Shown: in pieces, positions 1 through 4,372 of the stretch
Layout: each line of letters starts with the position of its first letter
Position numbering within the stretch: position 1 is the first letter of the stretch
Assembly (NCBI GenBank): GCA_023301785.1
Contig: JALZUF010000013.1
Coordinates: 1 to 7,501, forward strand
Origin: Alphaproteobacteria bacterium
GTDB lineage: Bacteria; Pseudomonadota; Alphaproteobacteria; Micavibrionales; Micavibrionaceae
Reading direction: 5' to 3'
DNA length: 7,501 nt
Program-made: the position numbers and the translations under genes
Notes under the pieces: model-generated
Databases searched by the model: none
The model's input: the letters and a program-made list of their open reading frames with translations, nothing else
Told to the model about the DNA's origin: nothing

Positions 1-119
1 AAATGAATAAGGCTTACAAGGTGCGCGAACGCCGCCGCGAAATCTCCGCAATTTTGGGGGCTATTTTGATGCAACAAACAACCGAAGAAACAGAAAAAAA
101 GGTGCTTGCTCATGGGTAA
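1..119 (+). CDS. parA: ParA-family partition ATPase, C-terminal part (partial at window start)
   Basis: This is the 3' end of the parA gene that starts at 6901. Base 1 is the second base of a codon, and the frame runs without a stop to TAA at 117-119. Residues after the shared 99 bases end in KKVLAHG. Bases 1-99 are the same DNA as 7403-7501, so this is not a second gene copy. The stop overlaps the ATG of the downstream small DNA-binding gene by 8 bp, a layout that favours coupled translation and fixed stoichiometry of partition partners. Confidence 0.92.
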   Translation, partial: MNKAYKVRERRREISAILGAILMQQTTEETEKKVLAHG

Positions 120-378
120 ACCCGACTGGATGGAAGAAGAACAACAAAGAGCCGAAGAGCTAACCGAAACAGGCAAGACGACCAACAACGCCGCGCCAAA
201 GCTTGAACGTGTCAAACGCGCTCCAAAGCGCAAACAGAAAGCATTTTATTTGCAGGAACAGCACGCCGATGCTTTTGAACTGCTTGTAATTGAGCAGAAA
301 AAACAAGGCTTAAAAGCTCCCGAATTGATAGAAAGTGCAATCGAGTTATTGTTAAAAAAGCATGGTAAAAAACTATAG
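112..378 (+). CDS. Small ribbon-helix-helix DNA-binding protein, probable ParG-like partition partner and repressor
   Basis: The 88-aa product has a charged, probably disordered N-terminal tail (about residues 1-41, with basic cluster ERVKRAPKRKQK at 32-43). A predicted beta strand QKAFYL (42-47) follows, then two helices (about 49-65 and 68-83). That strand-helix-helix order matches the ribbon-helix-helix fold of ParG, omega and CopG proteins. I chose the ATG at 112: an AGGTG Shine-Dalgarno lies at 100-104, seven bases upstream, and the gene overlaps the parA stop. A TTG at 106 would add two residues but sits too close to that signal. In type Ib systems the dimer binds centromere repeats, represses its own operon and stimulates the ParA ATPase through its tail. 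Its stop codon lies inside the first downstream ACTATAGAATT box. The role is inferred from size, fold and position. Confidence 0.75.
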   Translation: MGKPDWMEEEQQRAEELTETGKTTNNAAPKLERVKRAPKRKQKAFYLQEQHADAFELLVIEQKKQGLKAPELIESAIELLLKKHGKKL

Positions 379-404
379 AATTTGATACTATAGAATTCTA
401 TAGT
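372..404. promoter_or_regulatory. Two phased ACTATAGAATT boxes with an 18-bp palindrome (operator and/or centromere)
   Basis: ACTATAGAATT occurs at 372-382 and 387-397, exactly 15 bp apart. The second copy forms a perfect 18-bp palindrome at 387-404. The same boxes precede parA. The array begins inside the last codons of the ribbon-helix-helix gene and ends 15 bp before the ATG at 420, so a bound protein would probably cover the promoter of that gene. Binding by the 112-378 product is inferred. Confidence 0.75.
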
Positions 405-419
405 TTAAGGGTTTTATTT

Positions 420-689
420 ATGTTTACAGATATTAAAGAACTTGAAGCCGTCCAAACTATTCAGGGGTTTGATTTATATGACCTTGAAGAATTGGCGATT
501 GTGGGGCTTGCAGATTTGTGCGAATACACAACCAAACTATCAAGGCGTTGTCGGGTTATGCGAGATATTTGGGAAGATGGAACATTCTCAATTGATGATG
601 AAATCTATCGCGAAAATTTAGATGATGTTAATGGTCATTTGATTTTAGTGGCTGACATTCTGGCGGGTCGTGTAGTTCGTGAAGTCTAA
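420..689 (+). CDS. Hypothetical 89-aa acidic protein under the partition-type operator
   Basis: I do not recognise this protein. It is acidic and probably mostly helical (DLYDLEELAIVGLADLCEY at 19-37, DDVNGHLILVADILAGRVV at 68-86), with a short basic stretch KLSRRCRVMRD (39-49). There is no signal peptide, membrane segment or clear DNA-binding motif. The ATG at 420 has AAGGG at 407-411, eight bases upstream. It follows the ribbon-helix-helix gene by 41 bp, but the operator-like boxes in that gap suggest its own control. A strong hairpin begins four bases after the stop. Its shared boxes with parA make a link to plasmid maintenance possible; a copy-control, partition-accessory or antitoxin-like role cannot be told apart from sequence. 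Confidence 0.7.
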   Translation: MFTDIKELEAVQTIQGFDLYDLEELAIVGLADLCEYTTKLSRRCRVMRDIWEDGTFSIDDEIYRENLDDVNGHLILVADILAGRVVREV

Positions 690-692
690 GCC

Positions 693-718
693 AGGGCAAT
701 TTGCTTTTTAATTGCCCT
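693..718 (+). terminator. Hairpin after the 89-aa gene
   Basis: AGGGCAATT (693-701) and AATTGCCCT (710-718) form a perfect 9-bp stem around an 8-nt loop rich in T, starting four bases after the stop codon at 689. It lacks a long T tail, so it may act as a weak terminator or mRNA 3' end stabiliser. A related hairpin lies at 1969-1993. Confidence 0.55.
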
Positions 719-823
719 AGCTGGGTTACAACGAAAACGCCCCACCACAAGGGCAGGGCGTATCACCGTATAGGTCACAATCATCGGCACTTCTGCCTGT
801 ACTGCATTATCAACTTATAGAAT

Positions 824-843
824 TATCATCGGTTGGTCTATAA
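824..843. repeat. 20-bp inverted repeat flanking rep, left arm
   Basis: The sequence TATCATCGGTTGGTCTATAA matches the reverse complement of 1705-1724 at 19 of 20 positions. The two arms enclose the rep gene, its control region and the GC-rich triloop hairpins. An AT-box related to the partition boxes abuts its left end. Confidence 0.8.
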
Positions 844-861
844 ATACCTTTGGGTGAATGA

Positions 862-889
862 CCGCGAAGCGGGCAGGGGGCAAAGCCCC
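862..889. repeat. Pair of GC-rich triloop hairpins at the 3' end of rep
   Basis: CCGC-GAA-GCGG (862-872) is followed by GGGGC-AAA-GCCCC (877-889), which touches the rep stop codon. Stable triloop stems here could stop transcription leaving rep or act as single-strand structures in replication. The mirrored pair lies at 1651-1688. Confidence 0.6.
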
Positions 890-1461
890 TAATCTAATAA
901 GCGTTGTTGTCCTTCTTCTTCTAGCTGTTCATGCCTAGATTTACGGCGTATTTCAGTAATAAATCTGGCGCGTTCACCGTTGAAAATAATTGCAGGATTG
1001 ATAAACCAAATATCGCGGGCGGTAGTTTTTGCGATTAGGTTTTTAGATGCCAGTTCTTGCAATCCACGCATAAAGGTTTGACGTGTTCCGCCTACCTTGC
1101 CTTTAAAGCGTTCCTCATAATCTGCAAAGCTCAAAACCACTTCACCCTTGTTTAAGGCTCTAGTAGAAACTTGGTGCATAACGAATTCACAAACACGTTG
1201 AGCAGGTTTGCCAAGCTCGAACAATATGTGCATGTGTGCGGCGTAAACTTTAACGAATTTATCCGTTTCTACCGTTTTAATTTTAGCCATTGCAATTTGA
1301 TCGTCTGCAATATGGCCTGTATCCGTATTTACTAAAGCTTGCTTTCCGTTGAAAACTATTTCTGTCCGCTTTCTCTGCTCTGGCTGTAGGTCACTACCCA
1401 CGATAAAAGGGTTTTCCCTGTATGTGGGTAACTTTCTTAATTGTGTCGATTTCTGTTCCAA
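889..1461 (-). CDS. repL: RepL-like plasmid replication initiator, winged helix
   Basis: The 190-aa protein has the layout of the RepL replication family described in Gram-positive plasmids. A strand pair GKQALVNTDTG (39-49) is followed by a helix starting DKFVKVYAAHMHILFEL (67-83). A winged helix-turn-helix follows: SFADYEERF (111-119), turn, TRQTFMRGLQELASKNLI (126-143), wing ending DIWFINPAIIFNGERARFI (150-168). The last part matches the RepL pattern of a hydrophobic strand, an NP pair and a short helix. Translation probably begins at TTG 1461, because AGGAAAGGG lies at 1477-1469, seven bases upstream, and no ATG is suitably placed. It is the only initiator candidate in the plasmid and should bind the repeats just upstream. 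The family call rests on remembered motif order, so the exact Rep class is less sure than the initiator role. Confidence 0.78.
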   Translation of the reverse strand: MEQKSTQLRKLPTYRENPFIVGSDLQPEQRKRTEIVFNGKQALVNTDTGHIADDQIAMAKIKTVETDKFVKVYAAHMHILFELGKPAQRVCEFVMHQVSTRALNKGEVVLSFADYEERFKGKVGGTRQTFMRGLQELASKNLIAKTTARDIWFINPAIIFNGERARFITEIRRKSRHEQLEEEGQQRLLD

Positions 1462-1496
1462 AATAACGCCCTTTCCTGCTATTTGATTCTCCTACA

Positions 1497-1524
1497 GTTG
1501 TAGCACTTTATTCCAAAAAGTCAA
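1497..1524 (-). promoter_or_regulatory. Probable rep promoter
   Basis: On the minus strand, TTGACT (1524-1519) and TACAAC (1502-1497) are 16 bp apart, about 36 bp before the TTG start. The -35 element lies between the TATTCCAA and TTGGAATA arms of an inverted repeat (1509-1516 and 1531-1538). A Rep or repressor bound there would probably block initiation, so autoregulation is likely. The -10 match is imperfect. Confidence 0.5.
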
Positions 1525-1569
1525 TATAAATTGGAATACCATAGTATAAAAGCAGGAATATCATGTTCC
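1509..1569. repeat. Rep-binding candidate: GGAATAYCAT repeats 22 bp apart with inverted copies
   Basis: GGAATAYCAT occurs at 1533-1542 and 1555-1564, a 22-bp (two helical turns) step. Inverted TATTCC is at 1509-1514 and TTCC at 1566-1569. The second repeat is part of an imperfect 15-bp palindrome (1555-1569). Such phased half-sites just upstream of rep suit binding by a dimeric winged-helix initiator, either as a short iteron origin or as an operator. Confidence 0.55.
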
Positions 1570-1650
1570 AGTTCCCGTAATGTGAAGCCAGTCACAGTAA
1601 GGGTTTCAGGGGTTTCCCTTCTTAAGTCTTAAAATAGATAAAAATGATGT

Positions 1651-1688
1651 CGCGCTTTGCGCGTCTTTAATGGGGGGCTTTGCCCCCC
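1651..1688. repeat. Pair of GC-rich triloop hairpins on the origin side of rep
   Basis: CGCGC-TTT-GCGCG (1651-1663) and GGGGGGC-TTT-GCCCCCC (1672-1688) have perfect stems of 5 and 7 bp with TTT loops. They mirror the GAA/AAA-loop pair at 862-889 on the other side of rep, lying just inside the right arm of the 20-bp repeat. Confidence 0.65.
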
Positions 1689-1704
1689 AACCCCCCCAAA
1701 ATAT

Positions 1705-1724
1705 TTACAGACCAACCGATGATA
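1705..1724. repeat. 20-bp inverted repeat flanking rep, right arm
   Basis: Reverse-complement partner of 824-843 with a single mismatch. It sits 17 bp beyond the GGGGGGC-TTT-GCCCCCC hairpin at 1672-1688, so on each side the repeat is the outer element and the GC-rich hairpins are the inner ones. Confidence 0.8.
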
Positions 1725-1739
1725 GGTAAAACGTGTTTT

Positions 1740-1758
1740 AAAGCCTCTAGGGGGCTTT
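1740..1758 (+). terminator. Terminator-like hairpin
   Basis: AAAGCC (1740-1745) and GGCTTT (1753-1758) form a stem with a 7-nt loop and run into TTTTA. The stem can extend outward with a one-base bulge. It fits a factor-independent terminator in either direction. No gene ends close by on the plus strand, so it may insulate the origin. Confidence 0.4.
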
Positions 1759-1791
1759 TAACGGTGTTCGTGGTGTCATTGGTGCAATGAT

Positions 1792-1846
1792 GTTAAAAAC
1801 GCCGTCCTGACGCTCCCAAAAAGCTGGGAAGGTCGGCGTTTTTAAC
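1792..1846. terminator. Bidirectional terminator-like perfect 13-bp inverted repeat
   Basis: GTTAAAAACGCCG (1792-1804) is the exact reverse complement of CGGCGTTTTTAAC (1834-1846). The enclosed 29 nt carry a second small stem, TCCCA (1814-1818) with TGGGA (1825-1829). Both strands end in GC-rich stem plus TTTTT, as in a two-way terminator. On the minus strand it would stop transcripts of the mobA-nuclease operon before they reach the origin. Confidence 0.65.
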
Positions 1847-1916
1847 TCGCCAAGGGGGATGATTTATCTTTTTTCGCTGAACCTGACGCGCTCCGCTTGT
1901 CGGGTACGAAACCGCA

Positions 1917-1939
1917 TCAAACGCAAAAAGCGCGTTTGA
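1917..1939. repeat. Inverted repeat TCAAACGC/GCGTTTGA
   Basis: Perfect 8-bp arms (1917-1924 and 1932-1939) around a 7-nt loop, between the nuclease stop and the 13-bp inverted repeat. It is one of several hairpins in this stretch; the role is unknown. Confidence 0.45.
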
Positions 1940-1968
1940 CACTCTCCGCACCTTTTCAAAGTTAGCCT

Positions 1969-1993
1969 GGTGCAATTGTTTTTTAATTGCTCC
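1969..1993 (-). terminator. Hairpin after the nuclease gene
   Basis: GCAATT (1972-1977) and AATTGC (1985-1990), extended by GG/CC beyond a T-T mismatch, form a stem-loop starting 8 bases after the nuclease stop at 2001. It resembles the hairpin at 693-718 in stem core and T-rich plus-strand loop, so the two may derive from one element. Confidence 0.5.
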
Positions 1994-2000
1994 AAGCGGA

Positions 2001-2405
2001 TTACTTCGAGTAAAAGCCCTTTGTGTATCGTCTGTATTCTTTGGCTGTGCCGCTGGCAATCATTGCCGCGTTGATCTCCTGACCATTGGGAAGGAAACAA
2101 CGCGCAACGGTGCGCCCATATCGGTCTGTTTCAATCTTCCTGCAATTAAGCTTTTGACCTTGCGCCAGTGCTTTTAATTTGTCCGTGGCGGCGTTGTGTC
2201 CGCTTTCGTTTTTCTCTGGTGCATCAACACCCCATAATCTAATAGATGGCTTGTGTCCGTCTATATAAAGCGTGTCACCATCAACAACAAAGCGCGTTTT
2301 ACCTTGATATGTTTCGTTTTCAAGTGGTGGGGTAGGGCGGTTCTGCCAGACAAAAAAAGCCACAACAAAAAAGGCAATAATCACAATGTAAAAACTATCT
2401 GGCAT
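2001..2405 (-). CDS. Membrane-anchored thermonuclease-family (SNase-like) protein
   Basis: The 134-aa product starts with a hydrophobic helix (about residues 5-20, SFYIVIIAFFVVAFFVW) and a short Pro-rich linker, so it is probably tethered to the inner membrane facing the periplasm. The SNase domain follows from about 36. The expected active-site residues are present: D42 and D44 in VDGDT, R56 in IRLWGVDAPE, D61, E64, and R98 in DRYGR. The family cuts DNA and RNA with Ca2+. The domain ends EYRRYTKGFYSK, a normal short C-terminus for plasmid versions. An AGGA signal (2417-2414) overlaps the mobA stop, and the intergenic gap is 12 nt, so the two are likely co-transcribed. SNase-like proteins also occur in conjugative plasmids (RP4 ParB), but a transfer role here is inference. 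Confidence 0.9.
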   Translation of the reverse strand: MPDSFYIVIIAFFVVAFFVWQNRPTPPLENETYQGKTRFVVDGDTLYIDGHKPSIRLWGVDAPEKNESGHNAATDKLKALAQGQKLNCRKIETDRYGRTVARCFLPNGQEINAAMIASGTAKEYRRYTKGFYSK

Positions 2406-2417
2406 AAATCATTCCTT

Positions 2418-3773
2418 TTATTCTGGCTTGCTGTCGCGTCCTGCGTTGCGTCCTTGTGGTCTGCCTTCTTGTCGCCCCTGTGGTCTTGATGATGTGTTTT
2501 CGTTGCTTTGGGTGCTGGCAGGTTTAAAGCTACCTTTTAGGCTTTCTGGTTTTCGTTGTTCTGCAAATCGTTCGTCAATGTTTGCTTGTAATTCTTCGCG
2601 CCTTTGCAATATTTCAGTATCTATCGAAGCGCGTCCAGTGCTGTTTTTATTTTCGGCTCTTTCGTTCTGTCTTTCGTGAAGGCTGGTTAATCTGTCGCGG
2701 CGGCGTTCCTCGGTGCGCTCTATAGCGGCAAATGATTTTTTAAATTCATTAAGCGAAGCCGTATCACGTTTATTTTGTCCTGTGATATTTCGTATTAATC
2801 CACGCAAGCCAAAGGAGCGCGAAAGTTTATAATTTAAAGCGTCAACCTCTCTGTCAATTTCGGCTTTTTGCTTTCCGTTTTCTTTCTCTAGAATTTTCTC
2901 TAAGCGTGAAAACTGCTTTTCTTGTAATGCTTCCCTGTCTTGCGTTTTAGCGTTTACGGAGTTGTCAAATTCTTCGCGCTTGGTATTTGACCACTCGTTG
3001 AGTTTTTCTTTCTCAGCGGCAATCTGTGCAGATAAAACGGCATGTTGCGCAAGCATCTTTGCAAGTTTTATATTTTCGCTTTCTGCGTTGTTATTTTCTC
3101 CACCAATGCGGGTTTTTTCTCCCCTTTTTTCCATTTCATTGGCGGCTGTGCCTTTGTGCTGTTGCGGGGTTTTATCTATGCCCTGTTCAACATAGGAGCG
3201 ATGGTCTACACGTTCTTTATGTCCGTTATGTTCTAACACATGATTTTGATGGTTCGCCCATAACTCGCGCCAGTTCTCTAGCTCTTTGGGATTGTTCCAA
3301 TCACGGTTTTTCTTGCCGAAGCCTTCCGCCGTTAGCTCGCGCATTGTGAGCATAACGTGTGCGTGGTGGTTTCGTTGGTCGCCTGTTTCGTTCGGGGCAT
3401 GAATGGCAATATCGGCAATCATGCCTTTTGAAACGAAAGCATCGGAGACAAACTCACGAACTAGCTCTTTGCGTTGTTCGGGTGTTAGCTCGTGAGGCAA
3501 TGACAATTGCACTTCTCGGGCAAGTTGTGCGTCCTTGCGGCGTTCAACTTTTTCGACAGCATTCCAGAGCTGGGAGCGGTCACCCATCCAGTCGGGCGTG
3601 TTGTCGGGCGTCATGATTTCCTCGTGCAAAGTTCCACCTTTGCGCGTGTAATCATGAGTAAGTCCAGTTCTATCGCATTCGATAGAATTGGACGCACGAT
3701 AAGCGGCGGCAGCGGTGGCACTTCTGCCACTGCTCCGCTTGATGACTTGAGCTGAAAAGCGATAGTCAGCCAC
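2418..3773 (-). CDS. mobA: MobA/MobL-family (MobQ) relaxase
   Basis: This relaxase nicks oriT and stays bound to the 5' end during transfer. I chose GTG 3773 (451 aa): the N-terminus then reads MADYRFSAQVIKRSSGRSA and the catalytic tyrosine becomes Y25, as in RSF1010 MobA. A GTG at 3815 would start inside the oriT hairpin. No strong ribosome site is visible for either. The motif REVQLSLPHEL lies at 86-96, and the metal-binding HUH histidines are H125, H137 and H139 in the segment ending HHAHVMLTMR. After about residue 230 comes a long charged coiled-coil region, then a Gly/Arg-rich tail (RPQGRQEGRPQGRN near the end). There is no primase domain as in RSF1010 MobA. The gene diverges from the accessory and coupling genes across oriT and is followed by the nuclease gene. 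Confidence 0.93.
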   Translation of the reverse strand: MADYRFSAQVIKRSSGRSATAAAAYRASNSIECDRTGLTHDYTRKGGTLHEEIMTPDNTPDWMGDRSQLWNAVEKVERRKDAQLAREVQLSLPHELTPEQRKELVREFVSDAFVSKGMIADIAIHAPNETGDQRNHHAHVMLTMRELTAEGFGKKNRDWNNPKELENWRELWANHQNHVLEHNGHKERVDHRSYVEQGIDKTPQQHKGTAANEMEKRGEKTRIGGENNNAESENIKLAKMLAQHAVLSAQIAAEKEKLNEWSNTKREEFDNSVNAKTQDREALQEKQFSRLEKILEKENGKQKAEIDREVDALNYKLSRSFGLRGLIRNITGQNKRDTASLNEFKKSFAAIERTEERRRDRLTSLHERQNERAENKNSTGRASIDTEILQRREELQANIDERFAEQRKPESLKGSFKPASTQSNENTSSRPQGRQEGRPQGRNAGRDSKPE

Positions 3774-3813
3774 GGCAAAGCCGTTCTTTGTTTTTGCGAA
3801 GCGAAAACCGCAC

Positions 3814-3842
3814 ACATTCGGAGAATGTATAAGTGCGCACTT
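3814..3842 (+). other. oriT: Origin of transfer (oriT), RSF1010/R1162-like
   Basis: A perfect hairpin ACATTC-GGA-GAATGT (3814-3828) is followed after one base by TAAGTGCG (3830-3837). In RSF1010/R1162 an inverted repeat is followed by TAAGTGCG|CCCT with nicking after the last G. The expected nick is therefore between 3837 and 3838, on the plus strand. Transfer 5' to 3' would carry the accessory and coupling genes first and mobA last, the usual order. The bases after the nick differ: AAGTGCGCACTT (3831-3842) is a perfect palindrome. A minus-strand TATACA (3831-3826) inside the site could be a -10 box for mobA, which would let bound relaxase repress its own gene. Confidence 0.85.
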
Positions 3843-3992
3843 GTTGTGCTCGTTCCTCGCCCTGCCTGTGATTGCTCTGCATTTCTATTTCTGAATTTTC
3901 CACACTCTGCCCTTCGATATTCTATCGCCAATTATTATTTTTTGCATTTCGCTCTCTGCGCATTTTGTCTTTCGCATTTTCCTTTTTTGCCC

Positions 3993-4020
3993 TTGACTAT
4001 TTACCATAACCTATGATAGC
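3993..4020 (+). promoter_or_regulatory. Possible promoter for the accessory and coupling genes
   Basis: TTGACT (3993-3998) is a good -35 box. Candidate -10 boxes are TATGAT (4012-4017, spacing too short at 13) and GATAGC (4015-4020, spacing 16). Either would overlap the ATG at 4013, which favours a start at 4028 or later for the accessory gene. The assignment is weak. Confidence 0.35.
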
Positions 4021-4369
4021 GTTTTTTATGGACAATTTACAATCAAATTCTAATACTATGAATGATGCCGCCACCTCTGCACCTTCTGAAGCTAAACCAG
4101 CCAAACGCTCAAAACCTGCAAAAGCTCGCCTATCTCCTGAAGATAAAATCGCCGCATTAGAACTAAAGCAAAATCAACTTGCTGAACAAATCAAAGACCA
4201 AAAGGCAAAAATTACAGCCAAAAATCGCAAAGAGGACACACGCCGAAAAATTATAACTGGTGCAATTGCTCTCGAACACATGGAGCATGACCCGAACTTT
4301 AAAAACGTTATGACCGATTTACTAAAAAAGCACGTTAAAGAAAGCGATTTAAAACTATTCGAGTTCTAA
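4013..4369 (+). CDS. TraD/MobC-like relaxosome accessory protein
   Basis: The 118-aa (or 113-aa) protein has a polar, Ala/Lys-rich N-terminus, then a coiled coil (about 40-72, DKIAALELKQNQLAEQIKDQKAKI). The motif RKEDTRRKIITGAIALEHM follows at about 72-90, with a short C-terminal helix ending in F. The coiled coil plus RRKIxxGAxxL segment is typical of the small TraD/MobC accessory proteins of MobQ-type plasmids, which help the relaxase open oriT and contact the coupling protein. It lies just downstream of oriT and 3 nt before the coupling gene. Starts at 4013, 4028 and 4058 are all possible and none has a Shine-Dalgarno. The promoter-like boxes overlapping 4013 argue for 4028. Confidence 0.75.
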   Translation: MIAFFMDNLQSNSNTMNDAATSAPSEAKPAKRSKPAKARLSPEDKIAALELKQNQLAEQIKDQKAKITAKNRKEDTRRKIITGAIALEHMEHDPNFKNVMTDLLKKHVKESDLKLFEF

Positions 4370-4372
4370 GCT

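Larger units (their letters stand above)
690..888. other. Noncoding interval between the 89-aa gene and rep
   Basis: About 200 bp with no credible gene. It holds the hairpin at 693-718, a weak CGCCC/GGGCG stem (about 739-761), and a diverged TTATAGAATT box (815-824). It also holds one arm of the 20-bp inverted repeat (824-843), a CCGC-GAA-GCGG mini-hairpin (862-872) and most of a GGGGC-AAA-GCCCC mini-hairpin (877-889). The last two lie just past the 3' end of rep on the minus strand. Confidence 0.6.
1462..2000. other. Noncoding, hairpin-rich region between rep and the nuclease gene; likely replication origin
   Basis: No credible gene in about 540 bp. From left to right it contains: rep leader and promoter; GGAATAYCAT repeats; AAGGG/CCCTT flanking a G-rich stretch (about 1599-1620); an A/T-rich segment (about 1621-1648) that could melt easily; the triloop hairpins CGCGC-TTT-GCGCG (1651-1663) and GGGGGGC-TTT-GCCCCCC (1672-1688) followed by seven C; the right arm of the 20-bp repeat; and a run of hairpins at 1740-1758, 1776-1790, 1792-1846, 1917-1939 and 1969-1993. 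Binding-site repeats beside an AT-rich tract favour an origin here, but this is inference. Confidence 0.55.

Noticed and set aside
824..1724. The 20-bp inverted repeat as terminal repeats of an insertion sequence or as XerCD pdif sites
   Set aside because: No transposase lies between the arms, no flanking target duplication is visible, and the arms do not resemble the dif consensus that I know.
1793..2100. Minus-strand open frames past the nuclease stop
   Set aside because: They overlap the nuclease 3' end in other frames and run through the hairpins. No ribosome site or domain-like composition is visible.
2253..3755. Several plus-strand open frames opposite mobA and the nuclease gene
   Set aside because: Rich in Cys, Phe, Leu and Ser as expected for the complement of a charged coiled-coil gene; no ribosome sites and no recognisable domains.
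3774..3815. N-terminal extension of the relaxase from a GTG at 3815
   Set aside because: It would start inside the oriT hairpin and shift the catalytic tyrosine from position 25 to 39. The start at 3773 matches the RSF1010 MobA N-terminus.
3611..4016. Open frames crossing oriT (minus to 3931, plus from 3825)
   Set aside because: They overlap mobA and oriT, have odd composition and no translation signals. This interval is best read as control and transfer DNA.
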